From NCBI GenBank assembly GCA_030386875.1, contig CM059572.1:35895732-35959731 (forward strand): a DNA stretch of 64,000 bases, read 5' to 3'. A program made the translations under genes and the position numbers. The first letter of the stretch is position 1. Every line of letters starts with the position of its first letter. Of the stretch, positions 57,601 to 64,000 are shown piece by piece. This DNA is from Morinoia aosen (taxonomy: Eukaryota; Arthropoda; Malacostraca; Amphipoda; Talitridae). The notes below the pieces were generated by a model. It saw nothing but the letters and a program-made list of their open reading frames with translations, was not told where the DNA came from and did no database searches.

Positions 57601-60600
57601 GCCTGATGTTACCAAGCATGGTCTCCTGTAGGCATATGCATGCGGGTTGGTGTTCTCGTAATATAGCTTGCAAGTCTTCATAATTTCGTCTAAAACCACG
57701 GCAATTCCATTGTATGATATTGTGCATTGAGCGACATTAAGGGAGATTTCTTGGTGGATCTTTTCTTGTTTCTAAATTCCGAATCTGTTGGCTTACAATG
57801 GTAGGAATAGGTCGTTCTCCGTCTGACTTTCTTCTGGTTTCTCCCCAAACCTGCATAGGGATAGCAGGCGGGGGCATTGACGGGAGGTTAGGAGGAGGAG
57901 GATATTTCTTGAGGAGGTCTGCACTGATGTCAGCTGGGACTTCAGTGACTCTGTCTAGAGAATGCATTCTCCGCGAGTGAGGCTGCGAGGGCTTTTTAAA
58001 ACTATCTCTGGAGAGGTGGGTCTGTGAGGTTGTGTTCCTTCTACTAATTGGGTATGCCTTTTCTTCATGCCTAGAATCCAATTGCCCTTTAGGGATTTTG
58101 TTGTGGCTAAGATCTTTTGGTGGTGTTCCGCTTTGAAGGCGCTTTCGAGGGATTCCTGTACTCACCTCCATTTCAACTGGCTTCCGATTTTGGGTTTGGC
58201 TCGTGGGATGAACTGCATCAGGGGCAGTAATATTTGGCTTTGCTGCGATTCGAGGCTTGTCTCGGTTGGAAATAGTCTTAGGTTTCTCAGTTTTTCGGCC
58301 TTCAACAGTAGTGTTCCTGGCATCCCTTGGATTTATTTCAGGTAGTATTAGAGGGGATTCTTCTCTGGTCGAAGTTGGGGTATTTTTGTAATGAGCATTT
58401 GGTGTAGGGATCTGCTCGGTATCTCGAGTGTCTTGGCTCTCTGTTGAGAGGCTCACTTCTGTACAGGCAGCGATGTTCTCTAGGGTACCAGCAGGCACAG
58501 TCTCCGAAGCAGGGTTCGGGGGTCTCCAACCGGAGGGAGCACTCATGGAGGTTACCGAGCGGCCTGCTTGGTGTGTCGCAGTCACATTTGTAGACCTGAG
58601 AACGTCTGCGAAGGAAGTGTTCTGTTTGACATAGCGGGCGGCTACTTTCCGCTTAGCTTCGACATATGATAGTCTATCTTTTACCTGCAGGGCCATAATC
58701 TCTTCTTCCCTCTTGTAGGTTGGGCAGCTCAAGGAGGAGGCCGGGTGAGGTCCTTCACAGTTAGAACAGCAAGCAGGTCGGGAGCAAGGTAGCTCATGTA
58801 ATTCCCCAGCACAGTGGTAACAGGTACTTAGGTCACTTCTGCACGTCCCAGCTCCATGTCCAAACTTTTGGCATTTAAAACACCGCCTGGGCTTGGGCAC
58901 ATATTGCCTGACAGAGCACTTTGTCCATCCTATTGAGACCTCAGCGGGCAGCTGACATGTATCGAAGGTTAATATATAAATTGGTTGGTCGATCAGGACT
59001 CCAGTGACTCTCTTTTTTGTTTGGTAGACCTCGAGAACTTTGTGTCTCTTGAGTCCCTCGAGGATTTCACTAGGTGAAAATTTGGGGTTATTTCTGTAAT
59101 AAATAGTGCCTTTTATTTGGTTAAGAGTTTTATGTGGTTCAACAGTCACCTCGTGTGAATCCAAAGATTTCAGGTTCATAATGGCTCGACTCTGGGCTTG
59201 GTTTGAGACCTCCACTATCAGTTGTCCCGATCTTGCTTCATTAATATTCTTGGGCGGGCCTCCGATAGTTCGTTCTATCTCGTCATTTGCCCTAATAACG
59301 TTGATGGTAGACAGGTTCACATCAGTAGGTGAGGAAATATGGAAGAATCGTTTGTATTCGGGTGCTTGCATCTGTTCCTCCAGCGGCGGGAAGAAGGAGA
59401 CGGAGCTGTTGACTCGTGGTCTCCGGGCTCGTCGCCCTCGTCCTCTATAAGCTGGTTGGTAGGGCTCTAGGGTTACATATTTCGGGCCATCTGGGTTTTC
59501 AGAAAGTTTCTCTGCAGTCAAGTGAGAATCGCTGTCTTTATTGAAGGGTGCAGCAGTCATCACCCTTGGAGTGGTCAGAGGAGAATCCATATGGGGGCTC
59601 AAGGTCATCAGAGGAGAAGTAGGGCTGGTTGTCCTTTTAGACATCCCAGCAGAGTCCGAGGGAAGCGCCGAGTCATTGCCGAGAAAAGGTTGGGGTTGAG
59701 AAGGGGGGCCCCATCCCCTGAGAGTTTTCAGAATTTTCATAATCGCCCATGGAGAGGCTGGTTCAAAAACGGCGGGTCTGTAGAGAGAATACAACTCCCA
59801 GTTGCCCGCCCCAGGGAGAGGGCTCTGCCAATCTGAAGACGGACAGAGCTTTAAAAACTGCTTATTGTCGCCTTTGAACCCCGGCGACCACTCAGCTCAT
59901 CAGCACAGTTAAACCTTGAGCTTGGGGTTTTGCCACCCCAGTTAGTCAGATCTCTCCAGCAGAGCCACTCCAACATGATTGAATCTGCCGGGGAGACCAA
60001 TTCTCCCCGAAGGCCCAGCCCCCGCCTTCCTCGAGACACGCAAGCCCCCTCCCCACGACAAGGGCAGGATGGCGCGAGGGGGTGTGAGTGAAAAAGCATA
60101 CAGTGGGTGTGAAAAAAGCACAATATAAGTACTAGAAAATAGAAAAAAAGTGCTACAATGAGGAAGACAAAGAGTACATAATTTCGAGCCTATAACATTG
60201 GGAACAAGCAACTGATGTGAGAGCAGCAAGATGCTAGGCATAAAGTTTTGAAAAATAGTAAATAAATAGTACAAACGGTAAATAAATAGCAAGTGTTCAT
60301 ACCACATAAGTATCGCTATATTCGACCTTCCCCAGCAGATTATTATATTATTATATAAGAAAAGTTTTAGCTTCGCTTAATTGCACGACAAAGATGTTCT
60401 AAGAGAGGAAGGAGGAAGGCACCATTTAGTATGGAGTTGAGGGAACGCGGAATCTATGCGCAAGGTGCACAGAAACAGGAAGCTAAGAAAGAAGTTCATG
60501 AAACAAGAAAAAGTTGAAGAAGAAAGTAGTAGGTGCTGAAAAACAGGACAGCAGTGAACCGAAAAAAGATGATCCGTAACAAAACAAAAACCTATTCTAT

Positions 60601-62684
60601 TTCAACAAAAGGAAGCCTACCTAGCCTTTAGCTCGGGCCCTCACATAGTCCCCCCTGGGAGCGTTCCCCAGCAGATATTAGCAGCAAAAAACAAAGGCAA
60701 CCAAACAATTTAGAAAACAGAAAATATTCTCGGAGAAACCCTTTTACTCATTTACTCTCCCCCCACTTTATTCCTTTTAGCTAAAAAGGCCCGGGAATAC
60801 ATAACAATAGTAAAAATAGTGCAATGTATATAAATTTTACCCCTAAGCCCTTCCATACACAAATATAGCTCTCAATGAAGATGATTCCTCAGAACGCATG
60901 CCCTCTTCTCATTCCACTTCAATTTGAGAAACCTTGAGAATACAACTCGACTATAAAAGTAAAGCCCTCAATGCAAACGATTCTCTTATAAATGCTACAG
61001 TGTACACTCATAACCTTGTGAATGTAACCCGCTTATAGAAATTAAGAATTTAATATGCACATTGGTGTATAAATGCTACACAGCAAATAAAAAACATTTC
61101 TCTATAAATGCAACACAGCTCGCACAAAACCCAACAACAAAGCTCTCTGTGTGCGTGTGAGTATGAATGCAATACATCCCGCACAAAACCTTTCAAACTT
61201 ACAATAAAGCTCTCATCAAAACAACAAGTATCAGTTAAACAGAACACGCACTTGCCGCCGAGAATACCAGCGCCGACATGGAGCTCAAGCTCCGGGATTT
61301 GGACATCGCAAGTCTCGCTCTTGAGCACGTCCCTGGCCATGTCCAGCTCGGGGTCGTCCAGCCTGAGCACGATGCGGCGCCCGCGCGGGGAGATGCCGCC
61401 GCCTGACTTCACCTCGGACGTCCTGTTGCCGCAGTGGTCGCACACCGTCGCCATGATCACCACCTCCTGCACACGTCGACATTCCCGTCAACAAACCATT
61501 GAATCTAAATTTCATGGCCTCCTGCACAGGTCGCCATTCCCGTCAACACACGCTCAGCAATCAGGTCTAAATTTCATAGGGCATTTATTTGGGTTGGTTA
61601 CATTGATGTTTATTTTAGGAGTATTACTGCTTGATTGCTTATGCCAAAAGGATTCATGAATAGGCTTTGAATGTGAGTTATGCGTATTTGTTTTGATGGA
61701 TTTGTGCCTGCTCTTGTACATGGCACAATGTTTTTGAATGGGATTCAACTCCACAGTGTAGGTTATTTTGGAATAATTGCGCCACCTCTTGTACTAATAC
61801 AGCCCAATTACATACAGAAACAAGCTTTAAAGCTGACATACATCTATATTTCCCATTGATGTTGTATGCTGTACACGCCACAACGTTCGTGAATAACTAT
61901 AAATTCATAATTTATGTACATTCATTTTATGAGGATGCAAGGAATTATTTGAAACTTAGTTTTTTAGTCGAGTGAAATCTAGATTCACACGATATATGGA
62001 CCTGACATCAATTTGGCATTGGCTCTCCTCATAATCCAGTTAGCTTAATACATTTTCCCACACATTGTTTTCAATACATAACACGACCATCCTAATTAAC
62101 ATGTGACACGTACATCACAATTAAATTCAACACATTCATCACGTTAAGAGCATTTACCACATAACGCGTAGATCTACTTAACACATATGTTTACCAAGTT
62201 TGAAATGTAACACATTGGCTTGCATTTGACGTGTAACACATATTGGCATTTGAAATATAGTGGGCTAAATTAAAAACATGCTCATCACATTTACTATGCA
62301 ACACATTCTTTGCGTGTAGCACGCTCATCATAACACATACGTAGAAACACACACCCCGCACTCCTGACTAATTACCACACATCATTGATGACTTCCACTG
62401 AACTTCACAAGCAGCAGTCGTACCTTGAAGTGCGGAATATTGGTGAGCTTCATGTTAGTTTTGGCAGGACGCTGGCACCGGTCGCACAGCTCGGAGAACT
62501 GCAATACCTCATTTGCTAAATTGTCTTCATCTTCATCCTCAGTTTTGTGCTCTTCACTGCCTTCTTTTGTAGGTTGACACTTGTCTGATTTGTTCCCTTG
62601 AGAATCGCCAGATTTTTCACCAGTTTTGTTCTGATGTTCCACTTCTTCTTCGTCCTCTTCTTTCACGTTGTCCAATTTTTCTTT
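51436..62684 (-). CDS. ZPR1: ZPR1 zinc-finger protein, last four exons
   Basis: Exons, 5' to 3' on the minus strand: 62424-62684, 61252-61466, 52614-52743 and 51436-51624. They join in phase into about 264 residues. The sequence follows the second half of eukaryotic ZPR1 almost block for block: [104 protein letters not shown]1 is an essential protein that binds eEF1A and assists its folding; it has two CX2C-CX2C zinc fingers, each followed by a beta-rich domain. The window holds finger 2 and its domain. The first half lies beyond the right edge. The intron at 52744-61251 has been enlarged by a LINE insertion. All key cysteines are present. Confidence 0.96.
51617..51892 (-). repeat. 55-bp array repeating the ZPR1 terminal-exon acceptor, five copies
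   Basis: Each unit contains, on the minus strand, GGCCATGTTGCAG|ATAATTT, i.e. the real 3' splice site plus the first exon bases. The acceptor AG is intact in all five (G at 51625, 51680, 51735, 51790, 51845). After an upstream copy the frame would read ATA ATT TGA, a stop in the third codon, whereas the true exon reads ATA ATT TCA. Confidence 0.93.
51893..52613 (-). other. ZPR1 intron
   Basis: No transposon or exon recognised beyond the acceptor array. Confidence 0.5.
52614..52743 (-). CDS. ZPR1: ZPR1 exon (FTTLEGLL block)
   Basis: The acceptor is GTTGCCAG|GTTCAC and the donor GATCAG|GTGGGT. It encodes [20 protein letters not shown], then [20 protein letters not shown] and IDQ, matching [13 protein letters not shown]...NPFTLGDS in ZPR1. 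Confidence 0.95.
52955..53825. repeat. 871-bp direct repeat, left copy (LINE flank)
   Basis: Identical to 60094-60964 apart from one difference seen by eye (G at 53809, C at 60948). It abuts the 3' tail of the LINE exactly. It contains a complete family A SINE. Confidence 0.95.
53215..53525 (-). mobile_element. SINE-like element (family A) inside the duplicated flank
   Basis: A good family copy ending GGGAGCGTTCCCC. It has its own target repeat TTCCCCAGCAGAT on both sides (near 53190 and 53525) and an ATT-type tail. The same insertion is present at 60355-60664, so it predates the duplication. Confidence 0.88.
53826..53850 (-). repeat. (TAC)n 3' tail of the LINE
   Basis: Six or seven copies of GTA on the plus strand (CTACTAC on the element strand) lie exactly between the 871-bp repeat and unique LINE 3' sequence. 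Short microsatellite tails instead of poly(A) are usual for I-type elements. Confidence 0.85.
54057..57131 (-). CDS. LINE ORF2, reverse transcriptase and RNase H part
   Basis: Open for 1,024 codons from an internal ATG. The true reading enters from the upstream endonuclease frame; residues just before the ATG still read as the end of the endonuclease (GSDHFPII). [15 protein letters not shown] near 232, FFDMQKAYD near 361, GVPQGSVIS near 419, YVDD at 451-454. RNase H: D749 (YTDGS), E782 (SAELLAI), D807 (SDSKA), D857 (GNDRAD). C-terminal CGDC...HLLAEC near 955-971. All catalytic residues are present. Confidence 0.95.
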   Translation of the reverse strand: MTLLTRHLVLTQPRYKLHRADWSTFEALTSLEEEEVQSVDDAAERIRRTINDAASVSIPRSRGGYVQHRVPWWNDNCARANYERKRALRRFQRSRTVADKILYQRARARAQFIKKAARKQSWQQYVSSLNTDTPTSKIWQRIQKMKGKGRQKLPSLEINGELVCDLDRVATHLAEHFAEISSGRHFSPTFIQLKQRQEAEELDFTTDEHYAYNEPITYLEVFHALQQSRNTAPGPDGIYYKMLKKMHPTAITYLLSLYNKVWETHSYPSAWQLSIIMAFTKPNKPPTEATSYRPIALTSCLGKLLEKIVNIRLMRHLESQDLLSPVQFGFRPLRGTTDALVRLQNHIIRHRIQGKHTMCIFFDMQKAYDTTWRYGILKRVHELGIRGNLAFYLKEFLRRRCFRVKIGSTLSPLMTQTEGVPQGSVISCTLFLLAIDAISNALPANISCSLYVDDFMIYASSRYLPALTRRMQDAVNRINAWTRDHGFTLSSEKTVMLHIQPSRTHEPTPELLLQGRPIRSSPTVTFLGMIFDDKLSWKPHIKALKGNCTRKLNLLKCLSKLTWGADRVTLLRIYRATIRAKLDYGCIIYQTANVSSLSLLDPVHNSALRLCTGAFRTSPVLSLLAESGEPALQYRRAQLTLQYLVRLKQIPASPTWDSVVGDAQADDAFPYFLPSTTDYGILLGLSQLPPFEISPAPKGGEPTWRIPIGTFCPALDYPKKNDQTSVLLRHLFIDHLLQNHHDAVKIYTDGSKTDGAVGCAAVTEEQTVMHRLLPETSIYSAELLAILAALRIVEERQIQGPFVILSDSKAALLAIRNYNSKNPIVAEIACSLARLSRTRKHVCLCWVPGHVDVRGNDRADEAARQAAGSTMPPRNTAVPCRDFYPLIKAAIGDIWQQQWNDIGENKLRKCKNTVRAWPSSSHRNRRLEVLLCRLRIGHTRLTHKYLIERNPQPLCGDCLVPLTVRHLLAECPSLADFRLQYYPTLPRDNHDAFLEGMLGDPPRGAFNFDSLIAFLSDAHLIDEI
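57131..57727 (-). pseudogene. LINE ORF2, apurinic endonuclease part (frameshifted)
   Basis: Starts 9 bases after the ORF1 stop with [20 protein letters not shown]. Endonuclease motifs are QWNCRG, CLQET, YIPP and [11 protein letters not shown]. After DVMTHIAH the frame is wrong: the following bases in another frame read [20 protein letters not shown], the normal end of the domain. A short segment that usually contains the IDLT motif appears deleted together with a frame change, so ORF2 cannot be made as one protein and the copy is probably not autonomous. Confidence 0.9.
57737..59794 (-). CDS. LINE ORF1, gag-like nucleic-acid-binding protein
   Basis: 685 codons, open from end to end. It has a Pro/Ser-rich N-terminal part, a central region (about 160-300) resembling the RRM-like part of I/Jockey ORF1 proteins, and three zinc knuckles: C305-C308-H313-C318, C325-C328-H333-C337 and C343-C346-H350-C357. 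A long charged, disordered tail follows. Translation may begin at a later Met (for example [10 protein letters not shown] near 51). It packages the element RNA. Confidence 0.93.
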   Translation of the reverse strand: MYSLYRPAVFEPASPWAIMKILKTLRGWGPPSQPQPFLGNDSALPSDSAGMSKRTTSPTSPLMTLSPHMDSPLTTPRVMTAAPFNKDSDSHLTAEKLSENPDGPKYVTLEPYQPAYRGRGRRARRPRVNSSVSFFPPLEEQMQAPEYKRFFHISSPTDVNLSTINVIRANDEIERTIGGPPKNINEARSGQLIVEVSNQAQSRAIMNLKSLDSHEVTVEPHKTLNQIKGTIYYRNNPKFSPSEILEGLKRHKVLEVYQTKKRVTGVLIDQPIYILTFDTCQLPAEVSIGWTKCSVRQYVPKPRRCFKCQKFGHGAGTCRSDLSTCYHCAGELHELPCSRPACCSNCEGPHPASSLSCPTYKREEEIMALQVKDRLSYVEAKRKVAARYVKQNTSFADVLRSTNVTATHQAGRSVTSMSAPSGWRPPNPASETVPAGTLENIAACTEVSLSTESQDTRDTEQIPTPNAHYKNTPTSTREESPLILPEINPRDARNTTVEGRKTEKPKTISNRDKPRIAAKPNITAPDAVHPTSQTQNRKPVEMEVSTGIPRKRLQSGTPPKDLSHNKIPKGQLDSRHEEKAYPISRRNTTSQTHLSRDSFKKPSQPHSRRMHSLDRVTEVPADISADLLKKYPPPPNLPSMPPPAIPMQVWGETRRKSDGERPIPTIVSQQIRNLETRKDPPRNLP
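60094..60964. repeat. 871-bp direct repeat, right copy (LINE flank)
   Basis: Partner of 52955-53825, abutting the 5' end of the LINE. It includes the duplicated SINE at 60355-60664. Confidence 0.95.
60965..61251 (-). other. ZPR1 intron with degenerate repeats
   Basis: ATAAATGCTACAC, ATAAATGCAACACAGC, AAGCTCTC and CGCACAAAACC recur at about 50-70 base spacing up to the exon donor, like a decayed tandem array. Confidence 0.55.
61252..61466 (-). CDS. ZPR1: ZPR1 exon (second zinc finger, DVLKSETC block)
   Basis: The acceptor is GTGTGCAG|GAGGTG and the donor GGCAA|GTGCGT. It encodes [40 protein letters not shown] and [24 protein letters not shown] is the second CX2C half of the zinc finger. It is GC-rich compared with its flanks. 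Confidence 0.96.
61463..61580 (-). repeat. Tandem duplication (55-bp period) of the ZPR1 exon acceptor
   Basis: On the minus strand, ACGGGAATGTCGACGTGTGC|AG at the exon is preceded 55 bases upstream by ACGGGAATGGCGACCTGTGC|AG, both followed by GAGG. The second acceptor is intact; 55 is not a multiple of three. Confidence 0.85.
61581..62423 (-). other. ZPR1 intron
   Basis: From 62050 to 62350 there is a degenerate array around AACACATTCATCAC and ACACATATG at about 25-30 base spacing; otherwise unremarkable. Confidence 0.5.
62424..62684 (-). CDS. ZPR1: ZPR1 exon (acidic linker and CX2C half-finger)
   Basis: The acceptor is AATTGCAG|AAAGAA and the donor TTCAAG|GTACGA. It encodes an acidic Glu/Lys-rich linker of about 55 residues, then [20 protein letters not shown] and [14 protein letters not shown] is the first CX2C of finger 2. 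The linker is longer than the roughly 20-residue vertebrate one. Confidence 0.93.
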
Positions 62685-62879
62685 CTGCAATTGTTAAAAT
62701 CAGAATCGGTATCAACAATCATACACACAAAATTAAAAGAGTGTAATCTACTCCACAGAACTACCTTGACGCCATCGCTGTTCAATCTACAGTAGATGCC
62801 TCAAAGGCTACCAAAAATAGTATGGGCCATATAAAAAAAATACTGAAGCAATCGCATGAAGTATACAATGTACTCAAGA

Positions 62880-62880
<1 letters not shown>

Positions 62881-62929
<49 letters not shown>

Positions 62930-63300
62930 TATTATTATTATTATTATTGTGTAAGAAGGTTTTAGCCTCCCTTTACCATGATAATGTTGTTCAAAGAGAG
63001 GAAGGATGAAGGCATCATTTAGTAAGGAGTTGAAGGAACGTGGAATCTATGCACAAGGGTGCATAGGAACAGTAAGCTAAGAAATAAGTTCATGAAACAA
63101 GAAAAAGTTCAAGAAGAAAGTAGTAGGTGCTGAAAAACAGAAGAGCAGAGAACCTGAAAAAGATGGTCCATAACAAAACAAAAACCTATTCTATTTTAAC
63201 AAAAAGAGAGTCTACCTAACCTTTAGCTCGGGCCCTCACATATTCCTCCTGGGAGAGCTAATTTCCATCGATACAATAGTTGTATCCACCTGAGGGGATA
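62881..63300 (-). mobile_element. SINE-like element (family A) with ATT tail and target repeats
   Basis: Flanked by a perfect 10-base repeat TACTCAAGAA (62871-62880 and 63301-63310). The (ATT)n run at 62881-62947 lies inside the repeats, so it is the element's 3' tail. The head ends with the palindrome GATACAATAGTTGTATC. Confidence 0.92.
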
Positions 63301-63729
63301 TACTCAAGAAGAACCAGACAAACCGCACGCAATACATAAGGAGATTGAGAAACTGCACTAACCACCTCTCAAACTACCTCTATTTTATCGCCATTGCCTA
63401 AAAGCTCTATGTTAAATCCAGCAAATTATTGTGACAAAAACAGTCAAGCAGGTTGGTGGATTATTTTCCTGGTTTTTATTATTAAGAAAGAAAAGAGCAC
63501 GAATAGAATGAATAAACAAGGCAACAAAAACGAGTCAAGTGCCTCATTCTTGGTTTGTTATTCTAATACTTGGTAACTAAATAGACACAGTAGATAAAGC
63601 CAAAAGCAACTAGCATTAGTAAAGAGATTATTAGTTAAGACGAAAATAGTTATGACTAACTAAATAATGGTTTCATCACAAAATGCTACTAACTTTTTAC
63701 GTGTCTGATTCGAATGTCACCATTAAATT

Positions 63730-64000
63730 CAGTAAGTTACTTCCCTAACCACAAAAAAAGATGACCCAAATGTGGAACGTGCCATTCAGTACAAAGCTGA
63801 AAGAATGAGTAATCTATGCACTAGGTGTTTTTCTCCACAAGATTCCCTGCACATAAAAATAGCAAGTCAAGAGAAAAGTTTATGAAAAAAGATAAAATTT
63901 GAAGAAGAAAGTAACAGGTGCTGAAAAAACCTGACAGTAGTGAACCAAAAAATGGTGTCTAGCATAGGAGAAAAACTATTCTATTTCAACAAAAAGAATA
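63730..64000 (-). mobile_element. SINE-like element (family A), runs off the window
   Basis: CTTCCCTAACCACAAAAAAA, TGCACTAGGTGTTTTTCTCC, AAAACCTGACAGTAGTGAAC and TCTATTTCAACAAAAAGAA match the family; the head is beyond the edge. Confidence 0.75.

Larger units (their letters stand above)
53826..60093 (-). mobile_element. Near full-length non-LTR retrotransposon (LINE) with RNase H
   Basis: About 6.27 kb on the minus strand: GC-rich 5' UTR (60093 to about 59800), ORF1 (57737-59794), ORF2 (57727 to 54057, frameshifted once) and a 3' end with a (TAC)n tail. Domain order endonuclease, reverse transcriptase, RNase H and a terminal CCHC-like motif, together with a gag-like ORF1 bearing CCHC knuckles, suits the I group of the Jockey/I superfamily. 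It sits in a ZPR1 intron in the same orientation as the gene. The 871-bp flanking repeats with only one difference seen indicate a recent event. Confidence 0.95.
62685..64000 (-). other. ZPR1 intron to the window edge
   Basis: Contains an ATT microsatellite that forms the tail of a SINE (62881-63300) and a second, truncated SINE (63730-64000). No exon recognised. Confidence 0.6.

Noticed and set aside
52955..60964. 871-bp direct repeats as long terminal repeats of an LTR retrotransposon
   Set aside because: The internal part is a non-LTR element (apurinic endonuclease, no protease or integrase), with no TG...CA ends, and the repeats contain an independent SINE with its own target duplication.
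61285..61659. Open frames overlapping the ZPR1 exon on either strand
   Set aside because: Shadows of the GC-rich ZPR1 exon in other frames.

Overview
This is eukaryotic nuclear DNA: AT-rich, intron-rich and loaded with transposons and minisatellites. Protein-coding exons take up well under a tenth of it. The gene families, the I/Jockey-type LINE with RNase H, the Penelope-like element, the Helitron-type fragment and the TTAA-targeting elements suggest an arthropod with a large genome. A crustacean or a large-genome insect would fit, but species is not determinable from the sequence alone.

Three host genes are supported by exon-by-exon protein similarity with matching splice phases. (1) 679-15245, plus strand: nine 3' exons of taspase 1 (TASP1), including the catalytic Thr and the stop codon. 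The first exon(s) lie upstream of the window. (2) 15723-24516, minus strand: a glycosyltransferase family 31 (beta-1,3-Gal/GlcNAc transferase-like) gene, convergent with TASP1, with only about 0.5 kb between the two stop codons. It has a type II membrane-anchor exon and three catalytic-region exons, and a possible further 5' exon near 37.5 kb. The DxD metal site appears to be missing. (3) 51436-62684, minus strand: the last four exons of ZPR1 (zinc-finger protein, eEF1A-associated), whose 5' exons lie beyond the right edge.

The rest is introns, intergenic DNA and mobile elements. These include about 16 copies of a SINE-like family, a tRNA-like SINE, a degenerate Penelope-like element (19.1-20.7 kb), two related 1.3-1.5 kb TTAA-flanked elements with internal hairpins, short TTAA-flanked MITEs, and a Helitron-like coding remnant split by a TTAA element. 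A nearly full-length 6.3-kb LINE (53826-60093) sits in a ZPR1 intron, flanked by 871-bp direct repeats that differ at one base that I noticed.

The most unusual theme is that many tandem arrays sit exactly on exon-intron junctions and are built from copies of the junction: donor copies at TASP1, GT31 and 37.3 kb, and acceptor copies at two ZPR1 exons. Some arrays keep the extra splice sites intact and others have lost the GT. This pattern and the 871-bp LINE flank are the strongest candidates for something not routinely described.
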